Shown: piece by piece, positions 1-10,652 of the stretch | Layout: every line of letters starts with the position of its first letter | Position numbering within the stretch: the first letter of the stretch is position 1 | DNA from: Balanoglossus misakiensis | Lineage: Eukaryota; Hemichordata | Assembly: GCA_040954595.2 (NCBI GenBank) | Contig: CM082596.2 | Location: 10,292,001-10,356,000, forward strand | DNA: 64,000 nucleotides | Direction: 5' to 3' | The notes under the pieces: model-generated | Database searches by the model: none | The model's input: the letters and a program-made list of their open reading frames with translations, nothing else | What the model was told of the DNA's origin: nothing | Position numbers and translations under genes: made by a program

Positions 1-317
1 ACAAGCAGTGCAAGCACAGCCATCCAATATACAATCAACAAATCAACAACTAAGTCACCTCTTACAAGTAAGTTGTCATAATAATGTGTACAGTGAATAT
101 TTTGAAAACCAAGACTGGTACCAGTGGCACTTCTGGGAATTGTTATGTGGGGAAAAATAAAATCAGTTTTCTCAAAAAGGAGCTTTCTTGATGGTACAAA
201 TAACATTGGTCTGTGCCATTCCCAAAATTATTTTAATGTATTGAAGACCTGAAAGTCACACAGAATAAATTCAATGCACTATTTGCCCAACATGACAACT
301 TTTCCCCACACAGATTT

Positions 318-370
318 AGACGTGGTGGGTATGGCCGATTTGCCTCAAATCGGCCATACACACCACATCT
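318..370. repeat. Long imperfect hairpin beside a piggyBac end
   Basis: Two arms (about 318-342 and 346-370) pair over roughly 25 positions with two mismatches around a 3-nt CCT loop. The core arm is GTATGGCCGATTTG and its exact complement. It ends 2 bases before the TTAA at 372. The very short loop makes a microRNA precursor unlikely, so a foldback remnant is more likely. Confidence 0.7.
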
Positions 371-375
371 ATTAA

Positions 376-388
376 CACTTTCACTGCG
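376..388 (+). repeat. piggyBac left terminal inverted repeat
   Basis: The 13 bases CACTTTCACTGCG follow TTAA. The right end repeats them inverted with one A/G difference. Confidence 0.85.
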
Positions 389-557
389 TAGTTAATATAT
401 GCTAATGTATTCCTGTGCGTAGTTTCCTATGGTAAATTTAACTAATAAACAATGTTTTACTTTACCCTCTCTATCTCTTGTAATATGAAAGTATATGCAA
501 TGATATTTCCAGCAAGTATATTTTATAAGACAACCAACATAATAAAACTGAAAAATG

Positions 558-586
558 GTCACATGACCATTAATTGGTCATGTGAC
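558..586. repeat. 12-bp perfect hairpin GTCACATGACCA
   Basis: GTCACATGACCA at 558-569 and its exact complement at 575-586 flank a 5-nt loop, inside the piggyBac element. Each arm contains a CACATG E-box-like palindrome. No function is evident. Confidence 0.7.
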
Positions 587-1141
587 ACTGGCAGCCATAA
601 TGGATTTCTGTCGAAATATGGTAAAAACAACAGATATTGTAATATAAGTGACTGAAATACTGTATTTAATTCATTGTATCACAGCTGACAGACAAACATA
701 GTCAAAAACAACTTCCCCCTGTATAAAAGGGAATAACAAGTGACTTTTGAGCAAGAAATTTGATCAAATTTATTAATGGACCATAAAAACAATTATCAAA
801 TCATGCCCACCATTTACATGTATACATGTTTAAAATCTGAGAAAGAAATATAGATTATTAGTGAAAAGGTGAATGATTGAACTTGTAAATAAATAATAAT
901 AATAAAATAAATTAATTAAGTAATTTATTAAATACTCTACGTTTTAATGAATTGCAAGTTGAAGAAATCAAGGTTGGTAAATATGAATATACACACATTT
1001 AAAAAAAATTCATTAGCATAGTACTGTTTTGGCAATTCATTTCAAATGGATATAATACTCTGACAACATAGACTTCTGGCAAAGTCCCATCAAGATTTGC
1101 AAAGAAACCTACGCCTTCATTTAATTCAGTGAAGTAGGCAT

Positions 1142-1595
1142 CTAGCGAAATCTTGACCGTAAGGGCAACTCATCAATTGCAGGGTTGTCAAAAAATTGTG
1201 CGGTGTACATATCAGTTTGCTCTGACAATGACATCAACTCAAACACATCACCAGGAAAGAACAGCTGAAAAAAGTCAACCGGTGCAAAGTCATCAGTGTC
1301 AACTAATAAACCTTAGCGACGATCGTATACAGACAACCAGTCCGGTGTGTAATTGTCATTTACGTCATACAAAACCCACCGCGTGTCACCATCAACGTTA
1401 CGACGTCCGAGAACATGACAAAAACCCTCCCTCTCTCTCTGTCTCTACTCTGTTGTCTCCGTGTCTGGCTTCTATTTCTGGTTCTATGATGTTGTTGTCC
1501 GTAATTTGGCTTCCGCTATCGCTATGATCGCTGTCACTATCCTGAAAGACTTATTCAAGAACTTCGTCGGCATCAAACTTTGCCCATGTCGCCAT
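1142..1595 (-). pseudogene. piggyBac transposase, broken N-terminal part
   Basis: Read on the minus strand from an ATG at 1595, the translation starts MATWAKFDADEVLE and meets a stop. It continues in frame through a very acidic Asp/Ser stretch (DSDSDHSDSGS), then has more stops. A second open piece reads DVNDNYTPDWLSVYDRR, and a third, in another frame, includes DFAPVDFFQLFFPGDVFELM and ends at 1142. An acidic N-terminus followed by an aromatic block of the P-x-D-F-F-x-L-F-F kind matches the start of piggyBac-family (DDE_Tnp_1_7) transposases. The catalytic Asp-rich core is missing, since the element ends soon after. Several stops and frame changes make it non-functional. Confidence 0.75.
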
Positions 1596-1732
1596 TTTTA
1601 AATACCAAGTGAATGAAAAAATATGATCGGGGCGACCTAAAATCAGCTGTTTAAGGAAACCCTTTGATGACAAAATCGACTTGATTGTTTACAATACATA
1701 TGCGCATGCTCAATTAGGGTTGACCCCTGTCC

Positions 1733-1740
1733 TATATATA
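1733..1740 (-). promoter_or_regulatory. TATA box of the piggyBac transposase remnant
   Basis: TATATATA lies about 140 bases upstream of the transposase ATG on the minus strand and between it and the right inverted end, where the promoter of such an element is expected. Confidence 0.4.
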
Positions 1741-1860
1741 GTCATACAAAATGAGTAAATAAGCAACGAACATAAAATAGAACAGACCAAGTAACGGACG
1801 CGATCTTGGCGCATTTATGCGCCTCCCGCATTCTGACTGCCGGCGCAGAAAATGCCCTCC

Positions 1861-1873
1861 CGCAGCGAAAGTG
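1861..1873 (-). repeat. piggyBac right terminal inverted repeat
   Basis: The minus strand reads CACTTTCGCTGCG inward from TTAA at 1874-1877, pairing with the left end. Confidence 0.85.
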
Positions 1874-1877
1874 TTAA

Positions 1878-2629
1878 TATTCATGAGTTTACTTTTCTTG
1901 TTTACGTACACTACTATAACAATTGGAAATCTAGAGAATGTCTATTTCATCAAGTTGACAACCCCCACATGTGTAAGTCATGTACATAAACAAAAATAGT
2001 CTGGTGTGTGGAGCCTCCTCCCTTTTTGAAATACTTTTTTATGCAATCAGTCCAAACTCATGATCAGTCCAACCTGTTCAGTTTTAGTGTGGGGAAAAGC
2101 TGGAATGAAAGCAGACCTAAATTACAGACAACGAAATACAACAAATCTTGTCTCATTCTTATTTTCAATTCCTCTAGTTTTTCCATGGTACCAGTGTGGA
2201 AGCACTGATGATAAACTGTGGCAGACAGTTTTAAATGACGACAATCATCTTACTCTTATGTACATATGCGTTAATTTTGTGTGTACAAAATAACGTCCAA
2301 TCCAAATATCTGCAAATTTTATGTGCGTGCATTCATATAGTGGACTGCCTTCGCTTCCTTCTATATTTCTTGCACGCCATATAAGAAGAATTTAGTTTTG
2401 ACTCTTCTTTTCACTCAATTTGCTGTCTTTTCCTAATCTATGACACAGACTATGGTTGCCGCCACCTTGTCTGTTGTTAAGACAGCACTTGTGGCATAGA
2501 TAAAAAAATTATAACTAGAGTCTCTGCTTTGGCAAGTGTGCGTTAGACGATCAATACCCTTTAACAAAACTCTGCTTAGAATTCAAATCATATTCTTTTC
2601 AAAATGTCAGCATCTGATTACATAGTGAA
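1878..2629. other. AT-rich stretch without recognisable content
   Basis: Only short overlapping open frames occur here, and none resembles a protein or a known RNA. I see no repeat shared with the rest of the window. Confidence 0.5.
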
Positions 2630-2835
2630 TTAAAGCTGCAAGCAGTGTTCACTAGGCCCAAGCAATTCCCAGGGTTCCTACAGAATGCCAAGGATTATCT
2701 GCTGTGGATACCCACAATTTTGTCAAAAAGTTTTGATCCTAAACTGATCTATGTCCTACAAAATCGAAACTTCTAGATCTATTGGTTAGCCTAGAATTAG
2801 GAGTGTACATAATTAATTAGGTCAACGGGGGTCCT
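2630..2835 (-). mobile_element. Truncated inverted copy of the GCAGCTTTAAT-end element
   Basis: The plus strand begins TTAAAGCTGCAAGCAG and GGCCCAAGC, the complement of the element end seen at about 29.6, 31.1 and 32.3 kb. Read on the minus strand it continues with the family's CTAACCAATAG and GCAGATA(A/C) landmarks in the expected order. About 200 bases are retained. Confidence 0.65.
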
Positions 2836-2959
2836 GAAACTAACCATCAAATTTTAGACACAGCTTAAATCAATTTCCCATTGTACAGTTACTATATGCC
2901 GCCCTAAATTTCAGTCTGATTGACAAATGTGAAGAAAATTAAATAGAGATGTCGTCTGA

Positions 2960-3295
2960 TACATTGCCATTTTCTGTGAAGTGACTTTAAAAGAAAACTG
3001 TTTTGTTTGTATTCAACTGCAGCAGCAACAACAAGCCAGCAGAACACAAGCAACCATTCCACCACCAAAACAACAAACAGCAGCAACAAAACAAACATGG
3101 CAACAACAACAACAACAGCAGCAGTTATCACAACAACAACAACAACAACAACAGCTGTAACTAGGACAACAGCCAAGGCCGCAACCAAAGGTACCTCAGA
3201 TGGGCTTGGCACCCAGCTTGCAACAAACACAGCAACAATCAAGTAGTACTCTGCTGGCTGATGACCGGAGATTTTTTGATATTCTGAATCAATAA
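2960..3295 (+). repeat. CAA/CAG low-complexity tract with Q-rich reading
   Basis: One plus-strand frame is open from 2960 to 3157 and again from 3161 to 3292, separated by one TAA at 3158-3160. It reads as Gln-rich runs, then a less repetitive tail ending LLADDRRFFDILNQ. The second stop overlaps an AATAAA at 3291-3296. This could be the remnant of a Q-rich terminal exon, but the (CAA)n microsatellite alone explains most of the openness. The Thr-rich and Val-rich readings in other frames have the same cause. Confidence 0.4.
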
Positions 3296-3802
3296 ATTTA
3301 TACAGGAAACTGACTATAATGAACAGGAGACTGTTCATGCCTTTATTACCATTGTAACTTCTATATACTAAATGAAACACAGATGCCCAAAGAAATGTCA
3401 AAAATTTCTCAAGGTATGCGGGAATTTTCAAATATTCCAGACAGTCGAGTGTTGGGGATTTGGAATATTTATCACTCTCATTTACTGTATACAGACATAT
3501 CCATTCCAAAGCTATCACCTCCACTCATTCTTCAGTGTTCCTTGATTTAAAAAAAAATAATTTCGAAACAGATCAAATAACACGAAATTGTTATTCCAGT
3601 GTAGTAACAGAATATACTCGGTCTGCACTAATTCTTGCATTAGCTTTACATTGTTTCCATCACAATGCCCTATTTCAATATAACCATATTTGTATGCCGG
3701 GCAGATGTAACTAGTTGTCAGTGTCTATTGTAATACAAAGTCTGCCATACACAAAGAACTGTGCATTGTCTTCTGGTGTGAAAAAAAGATACTTAGGATG
3801 TA

Positions 3803-4007
3803 TGTAAAATGGGAAATTTTCATGAGAGATAAATTCGCCCGAATCATGCAAGTGCTAAAAAAACACGAAAACTAAAAAGTCGCGTAAACATGTTTTTCAG
3901 AAATAATGATGAATTGAAATTCGAGAATGCGATAATTAATCGTTGCATAACAGTTGCCACATTTGATATTATGAAAATTTCCCGTTGCGAAAATTTCATG
4001 TTTTACA
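3803..4007. mobile_element. Foldback MITE-like element
   Basis: TGTAAAA and GGGAAATTTTCAT (3803-3823) recur inverted as ATGAAAATTTCCC (3971-3983) and TTTTACA (4001-4007). The arms of about 20 bp enclose about 150 bp without coding content. A similar TTTCGCGAAAATTTCATG-type end is common in invertebrate MITEs. The superfamily is not assigned. Confidence 0.45.
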
Positions 4008-4053
4008 GTATATAGCCATATTTTTTCCACTTCCAAAACTAACATCAAGAGTC

Positions 4054-4342
4054 ATGCATGCCACTGGCCCAATAAAGCCTGATAGCTCTTGCTGGGAATT
4101 GTGATGTAACTAGCATCCCCCTTAAAGTCACTGACATTAACTGAACAATGGCGATTGTGTGTAAGGTTATAGTAAAGGCAAGGCTAATTTAAATTTAAAA
4201 TGGTACCAATCCTTAATCACACATATGTATCCTTTGACCAATCATTGGAAAAACAAAGTCCGTGATTGACTTCAAAGGGATGCTAATTACATCACGATTC
4301 CCTGCAAGGGATATTATGCTTTATTTGGCCAGTGGCATGCAT
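4054..4342. mobile_element. MITE with inverted repeats of about 75-80 bp
   Basis: The left arm starts ATGCATGCCACTGGCC, followed by AATAAAGC, GTGATGTAA and TAGCATCCC. The right arm contains the same blocks inverted in the same order and ends GGCATGCAT at 4342. The centre is about 130 bp with no ORF. Long arms and small size indicate a non-autonomous foldback DNA transposon. I could not define a target duplication. Confidence 0.7.
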
Positions 4343-5502
4343 AGTTTTTTGAAAGCAAAGCAGATAAAATACAGCTATATACTAGACTAATACCTTATTA
4401 ACTCCTGATCATTGGAGAATGTATCTCTAAAGTTACTCTCTATCGCTCCCTCAGGGAAGAGAGCAGTAGACAGCTCTTTGAGTGTCAGAACTTCCAGTTG
4501 TATACCAATCATTTGTATTACCCAATCACAGACTTTGTGTTATTGGTCATTTATCTATCCAATTGAAACTCATGTGTTCATTGGAGCATTACACCAAAGA
4601 AGTCACACTATAACAGTGACAATACAACACTTGCAAAAACATGGATTGCTCAGGTCAGCCTATCTGGTTCCAGATTATCTGTGACCCAACTAATGCAGCT
4701 ATAATGAATGTGTTTGGTTATATACAGAGATTTGTAGATTGTATAAGACGTGTTAATATCACACTCTAGCATGGGGCAATGTATATTTATCTTGTGAAAG
4801 CCACAAAGTCACTAGCTCTTGATGTTCATTTTCTATTTTTGTTGTTGAATAATTTATTATGAAATTAGATTGAAGCTGAACTCACGACATATGTGTGGAC
4901 ATAACACGTTTATACGTCCATGTCATAATTTTTGTTAAAGCCAAACAATTAAATATCACCATTATAACAAAATTAACAACAATGTAACCCCGGGGCTGTC
5001 ACTTTTTTGAATGGATACCGATCCAGAGTTAATGTTTCATTGGAAAGTCTAACAGTGTTTTGAAATGTCACATTGTAATTTGAAAGTTTGGGCTTGGGCA
5101 GTGACAATGACATTGTTTGTGTACACAATTTGAAATGGAGCTCTATGAAAAGAGAAAAGTGGTGTGTGGAAAAGAATGAAGTCTTTGGGCTTATATCAGG
5201 TGCCTTCATTTGACTCTCAAGGAGAGTTTTGTAAAACAATTAACTTGTTGTGTGTCAGCATTATTGGGAAAGATTAAGCACACACATGTATACAGGTTAG
5301 ATTATAATGGAAAATCACCATCAGCCTTTTTTCTTAGCACTCTCACCTTTCACCCCCAGTTCCCTGTGTAGACATCCAACTTTTCCAACAGAAACAATGG
5401 ATTTGGACAGAACCATTAGTTCATTTGAATACCGGTATGTATGTAATATGTGTATTTATAACATACATCATGCTAACACTGTGTCATGATTCACCAGAAT
5501 CC
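4343..5502. other. No gene or repeat recognised
   Basis: AT-rich, with short open frames on both strands that overlap one another and lack family resemblance. Confidence 0.4.
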
Positions 5503-5621
5503 GTCACGTGATAAGAAAATAGAATCGACTATGAATCCTCTAGGGAAATAGCGGAAAATATATAAACTGGTCACGTGACCAACAGGATATAAAAGAATCC
5601 CATGCATATACTTTGTCAGTT
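5503..5621 (+). promoter_or_regulatory. Candidate RNA polymerase II core promoter
   Basis: On the plus strand a CACGTG E-box (GTCACGTGA, 5503-5511), a palindromic GTCACGTGAC (5570-5579), TATAAAAG (5588-5595) and an initiator-like TCAGTT (5616-5621) occur in order. The first base of the TATA motif and the A of the initiator are 30 bases apart, the usual spacing. No convincing coding exon follows. It may serve an unseen exon, a noncoding transcript or a decayed transposon. Confidence 0.4.
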
Positions 5622-6339
5622 CACCTCTGTAGCCAGACTGGCCATACGTATGAACTGATGATGTCCCTGTTATAGGCATATGTCTTGTGAAACATATAAA
5701 CCACTTTGGTGTGTTTTGTGTTTGGTGAACAGCGTGACAAGCATGTTAGAATCAAACTATTACATGCATGTTAAGAAATATAGTCTGTTATATGGAAGTG
5801 ACCATAGTTGCCATATTATTAAAATCACATTTTTAATATCAATATTCACATGTCATTGCTTTCTACGTTTCTTGAATTTCCTATCATTTTATGTTAACAA
5901 AAACAAGAGCCTTCTGTGACAACTTTCGAAAATATTTCATGTAATCAGCCATTCATTTTATGTGTGTGTGAATAATGACCCCATGAGGCTGTAGAATCAT
6001 GTATAGTGCTGAAGGGGACGCCATCCATAGCTTTCATATTGCATAAGATGCTAAGTTGGTATTTTCCACATATTGCTTTTTTGTACTGAGAGTTCTGTAT
6101 GTTACGCAGTCCTTAAGAAGAGCTTTTGACAAACATTTCATGTACTTTCAAGACTGCTACAGTATTTAGATATTATATGCAGTATTAGGAAGAAATATCT
6201 TTAATATTTTTATTCTAACAATTTTCCCATCATGCTAAACAAGTAGACAGAAATGTCATGTTAGGATTTTTGCATACATAAAATAAATATTCTGACAAAA
6301 TAAGTGCTTTTGTCTGTCTCTTTGATTTCAGGTGAGGAT
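5622..6339. other. No gene recognised downstream of the promoter-like block
   Basis: A CTGATGA...GTGAAAC arrangement occurs at about 5658-5695 (see findings). The rest is AT-rich, with only short frames. Confidence 0.35.
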
Positions 6340-7260
6340 CAGTATTTGTTGTTGCTTTTTCCAGCGTAGATTCCAATCAGAAGACAATTGTGATGAACAG
6401 TATGTTCTGTTTGATTGGGACCTTATGAGATTGGTTGCATCTGTATGGATGTATGGGTGTATGTCCGTCCACATCAAAAACTTGAAAACCGCTGCGCGTA
6501 CAACCTCGATATTTTTTGTGTAGATGCATACCGGGCTGTAGATGGGAGTTTGTTCAAACAAAGTTGTCATTGCCCAAAATATGTAAATTATCAGGGAAAA
6601 ACCTAAATTTGGTCAAAACTCAGAAAATCAACAACCACTGGTCATAATGATTCTGTATGTTTTGAGCTAATACTGTGAATTTTCCATTTTTTATGCATAT
6701 TTTGTCTTTTTCCACATATTTGGTAATAAAACCTACTTTCTGGAATTAATCAGCCCACCGCTTTGAAATTTAGTATGGAGCTTCATATAGGTGATCTGAG
6801 ATACTAAAGTTTTGTTTAAATTGCTGCAAAATTTGCATAATTATAATTTTGGAGCAATTTTTACATTTTTGATCATTTTTTTCCTGTAAAACCGCTCGTA
6901 AGATCGCTTTGGAAATTTGCATGCATGTTCAAATCAACTTGAAGAATTCAATAGTATATTTTTGTGGTGATTTTAACCATTTTTGTTCAAAATTCATTCT
7001 CAGAACCCTCTACTCCATTGCTTTCAAATTTGATTTAAAGGTTCCTTCCTGAGTTGTCATGATAATTTACAAAACCAATGATGAAAGTGTCAATCTTTTG
7101 TGTGGGCAATATCTTGTATTTTGGGGGCATATTTTCCAATTTTGAAAAATTATATTTCCCAGAAAGTGTAAGGCAGATTACTTTAAAATTTAAGTTAATA
7201 GGATTGGCTTATTTAGAATTATAATGGAATCAAATTATAGGTAATTCAAAACTTTTATAT
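6340..7260 (+). repeat. Dispersed repeat, plus-oriented copy
   Basis: Blocks such as GGTCAAAACTCAGAAA, TTCTGTATGTTTTGAGC and GGAGCTTCATATAGGTGATC reappear in inverted order at 54.99-55.56 kb. The later part contains repeated sentences of the type ACCGCTCGTAAGATCGCTTT, also echoed at 9.95-10.48 kb. There is no coding capacity, and the class is unknown. Confidence 0.65.
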
Positions 7261-7299
7261 TTTGTAGGATATTTTGTTTTATCATACATGCAACGCCCG

Positions 7300-9560
7300 T
7301 ATTTGGCACTTTCTATTGTTCTCGTCCCGAAGATATTTTACGGTATTACACTGAGTGCAATATATCTTCACTCCGCGTCTCGAACTATTTTTGAGAACGC
7401 TCGGCACGACAGTTCGCTGCGCGTGCGAGCGACGTACGGGGCATAGGACGCTAGTGGAGAGCAGTGTTGTAAAATTCGGTTATTAGAAGCTATAATAATG
7501 TTTTCAAAGTTGGCTGTTTTGCCATGTTGAATGTATCATTTTTACTTCTTCGAAATTCTCAATGCAAAATAATTGTTAACATGATAGTTTGAAAGAGAAC
7601 GTAGACAATTTTATTTTGAATGCGGATGTGCCCATCGTAGTGAAAGCTGCCAACCCCCTTAAAATGATACTACGGCCCACACGTCATACGTCACAACATG
7701 GCTACTGCCGTGATCCCAGGGCGCCTGTTCAAATTTGAAATTGTTTTTCTCGGCGCATTTTCGCAAATCGTACTGTTTTATAGGTAGGCATGTATGATAA
7801 AGGGGTTATTACACGAATTTTGGTCGATAACGCGACGCATTCTCGTGATGTCCGTATTTTGATGAGTTGCAAAGCAACGAGTCAAAATACGGACCCCTAA
7901 ATATACAACAAAACATTTTATCTCCGCGACCAGCTGTTCAATTTGGTGCATGGACAGTGTTGGACTCTTGATCTGTCTATGTTTAGAAAATTTGATGAAA
8001 TTCATGATGACTTGGATTGAATTGAATCAATGTTTATTCGCTCTAGGAACACTTTATTGACTACAAACTTTTGTTTTGTTGTTTGTTGGATGGGTAAAAT
8101 TTAAGACCTCTCGGCCAACGCGGAGCAGAGTTTAATTAGTTTTGAAGTTGTGAAAATCGACGAAACAGAGCGAAAAAACGGCAATTTGCGCTGTCGGCAC
8201 ATTTCTTCTGCCTCGATTTATCGACACCAGGACCTCCCCCCCCCCAAAAAAAAAATATATCAATTATGGATCATCAAATAACTAGACTGCATCGTCCATG
8301 AAATCAAACTCGACGACAAAAAAACTTCGCCGATTCCGAGGTAAACGCATCCCGACAGGATAAGAACTCCGCTATGTGACATCATCTGATTTCTCTGTAA
8401 ACATTGGTTGGTCGTTACTTCGGGAACGGCACTTAATCTTCTCGGTTGGGCCTTTAATTTCCATGACCCCGGTCGATTCGGCCAAGACGCAAACCGATTC
8501 TTCACTTTGCAGTTCAGTAAAGTTGGCGAACGGGATAGTCTGTTAATGGTGAATGCAGGCCTGTACGCAGTGCTAGCGAACGGGACAAATTGACATAATA
8601 AAAGCGAGTGTTGTCAGATTAGTGGGACTGTCATATCATGAACACAATACGGGAGGCGTGATAAGGGCATTATAAAGAGCGAGCGTGAAACTGACATGGA
8701 AACGATCGACAGTACGGTACAGCACAGTGGCTGTGGGTAGAGCGAGCATGTTGCTGTGCCGAACACATTTACCATGTTTGTTAAATACAAAACACACCGA
8801 CTTGACCTGCGGCCGCAGCTGCAGCTTCCTAACGCGCCCTAATCCAAGCAGTTTACGATCTCGTGGATCGTGGTTGGACTGACAAAATGACCCAGAAAGA
8901 GAACCACATTAGGAAGTATTATAGGTCTGTTTCCTCAAAGTCCAATAAGTGCAAAACTTAACGCACATCAAAATGTTGCCCAGACAACGGTAGTTAGCAG
9001 TTTGCTTGCTCGGTTTGAAATGCGCGGCTGTGGTAGAAAATTACCCCCTGTTCTTTGGGACGTGAGCCACCCCCCTGAGACAATGGTGCACTCACACTCG
9101 AGAACATAGGTTTGCTATTTGCATATACAAATGGAATATTCCTTCGAATGCGAGCATGTTCCAGTGCGTTCTAAAATAATAAAATATGCAGCTATAGCAT
9201 GTATGCATATTCATTGGTGTGTCGTAATGCTAACTTTGGTCTGTGATTGGGTAACAAGTCCCACTCTCCATAACAACAGGTGATCATTGACCCGTTTCCG
9301 GTGTGCGACGTCGGGTTTCAATCACTTTCCTTCTTACTGCCGCGGGATCAAGACGTCTTTTCGGTAGGCTCATAATCCAGTCATTGCTTTTAGTACCATA
9401 GCCTATATAGCTACGTTACCGTCGCTCGATTGTTTTGTCTGGTATTAGGTGATTTGCAGCTATCCGTTCAACACCTTGTAGTTGAACAGAAGTAGGTCTT
9501 ATTCCAGAAAAAAATCCGAGCTACGGGCGTGCAGCTAGCCATGCCTCTCGGCCATTCTGT
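7300..9560. promoter_or_regulatory. CpG-rich block, possible gene 5' region
   Basis: CpG dinucleotides are frequent here and scarce on both sides. The block contains CRE-like half sites (cacgtcat, tacgtcac) just before an ATG at 7698 with favourable context (29 codons, stop at 7787), a NotI-type GCGGCCGC near 8.81 kb, and a 21-codon ORF starting at 9541. A plus frame at about 8390-8593 is also open, but it has no ATG and a minus frame overlaps it. The block may mark an unmethylated promoter, but no exon is proven. Confidence 0.35.
7850..7894. repeat. Hairpin with 13-bp and 5-bp stems
   Basis: GTCCGTATTTTGA (7850-7862) pairs exactly with TCAAAATACGGAC (7882-7894), and the inner GTTGC/GCAAC pair closes an AAA loop. 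It lies in the CpG-rich block. Role unknown. Confidence 0.7.
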
Positions 9561-9949
9561 GTATGGCTTCGCTGCTGACCCTGAGGTCATAATCGAGAAA
9601 GTCTAGTCATATTCATAGGGCTATACTCTGTGAGAATTTTATTGCTAGGCCTCTTGCCTAAGCGCACGTAGAGCCAGTGTTTGCATTTTTTTAATTTTAC
9701 GGTTTAAATGTGGTTGGTGTATTTTCGCTTTTCTGTTTGTTTTTTCGTAACATTTTACTGTTTACATGTTGTTGGCGTATTTTCGTTTTTCTGGTGTGAT
9801 TTCCACCTCACTGTTGGCATACTTAAACAATTATCCTAATTTTTATTGGGCAAACCGATAAAACCAGAACCACCACAAGTAAAGAAAATTGTAATCTGTT
9901 TGGTGATAACCCTTTTAGCTTTGAAAGATAACCGATTTGATGTTTTAGT

Positions 9950-10480
9950 AAAACCAAATTTTTGACCAGGGTGACAAGCATTTTTTTCTCCAAGAGTCGT
10001 GTTGCTTTGAAGCATACATTTGGATATATGGTCCCATTTGATGAAAACCTGGTTGATGAAAAATGTGCATATTTATAATTTTGTAGAATTTTTTGTCTTG
10101 TTTGGTCAAAAATTGTTTTATCTAAAACTGCTTGTCAGATTGCTTTCAAATTTTGCAGGGTTGTTCCTTGGGAATAATTAAGTGAGATGTTTTAGAAAAA
10201 TACTTGAAATTTGCATATTTGCGTTTTGTGTGTGATAGTTTTGGAATTTTTCATTAAAAATTATTTTCTTTCAAACTGATTGTCAGATTGCCTTGAGCTT
10301 TGGTAGGCATGTTCCCTGAAGCGATTGACGTAAGATATTGTACAATTTTGGTGAAAATACTGATTTTTCTGAAACTGCATATGGGATTGCTTTGAAATTT
10401 GATAGGATTATTGCAATGGGTAACCCAAGTTTTGTCTGATTGTGTTGATTTCCCTATACTGAGACTCGCCAAGTACACTA
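9950..10480 (+). repeat. Dispersed repeat, related to 6.3-7.3 kb
   Basis: Sentences of the form CTGCTTGTCAGATTGCTTTC, AAACTGATTGTCAGATTGCC and GAAACTGCATATGGGATTGC recur about every 120 bases, in the style of the second half of the 6.3-7.3 kb repeat. Similarity is moderate and there is no coding content. Confidence 0.45.
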
Positions 10481-10652
10481 TATGTTTATATTACTAGAGA
10501 GTTCAGAATCCAATATGGCCGCCATACGAACTGGGACATACTGTGTAATCAGATTATTTTCTAAACTTGTCATATTTTAATTTCTCGATCTCACAAATAA
10601 AAATGAAATGCCAAAAACTGAGTAACTTTCGTTTCTTCCCGCTTGGTGTCCA

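Larger units (their letters stand above)
372..1877 (-). mobile_element. Decayed piggyBac-type DNA transposon
   Basis: Both ends carry TTAA (372-375 and 1874-1877), the target site duplicated by piggyBac transposases. Directly inside are inverted ends CACTTTCACTGCG (376-388) and the complement of CACTTTCGCTGCG (1861-1873), which differ at one base. Near the right end there is an inverted GGCGCAT/ATGCGCC motif (1808-1823) and a twice-repeated CCTCCCGCA, in keeping with subterminal repeats. The interior holds a broken transposase start on the minus strand. At 1.5 kb the element is shorter than usual for an autonomous one, so it is internally deleted. Family assignment rests on TTAA, the inverted ends and the encoded protein together. 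Confidence 0.85.

Noticed and set aside
3007-3246. Thr-rich plus-strand ORF
   Set aside because: It is another frame of the same (ACA)n tract.
2904-3524. 206-codon minus-strand ORF rich in Val
   Set aside because: It is the complement of the CAA/CAG microsatellite. The Val run is low complexity, and the flanking parts resemble nothing.
7698-7787. 29-codon ORF in the CpG-rich block as a first exon
   Set aside because: The ATG context is good and a GTAGGC donor-like site lies at the end, but nothing else supports it. Kept only as a remark under the CpG block.
8390-8593. Plus-strand open frame with a TNF-like GLYAV phrase
   Set aside because: No ATG, an overlapping minus frame is also open, and the resemblance is a handful of residues.
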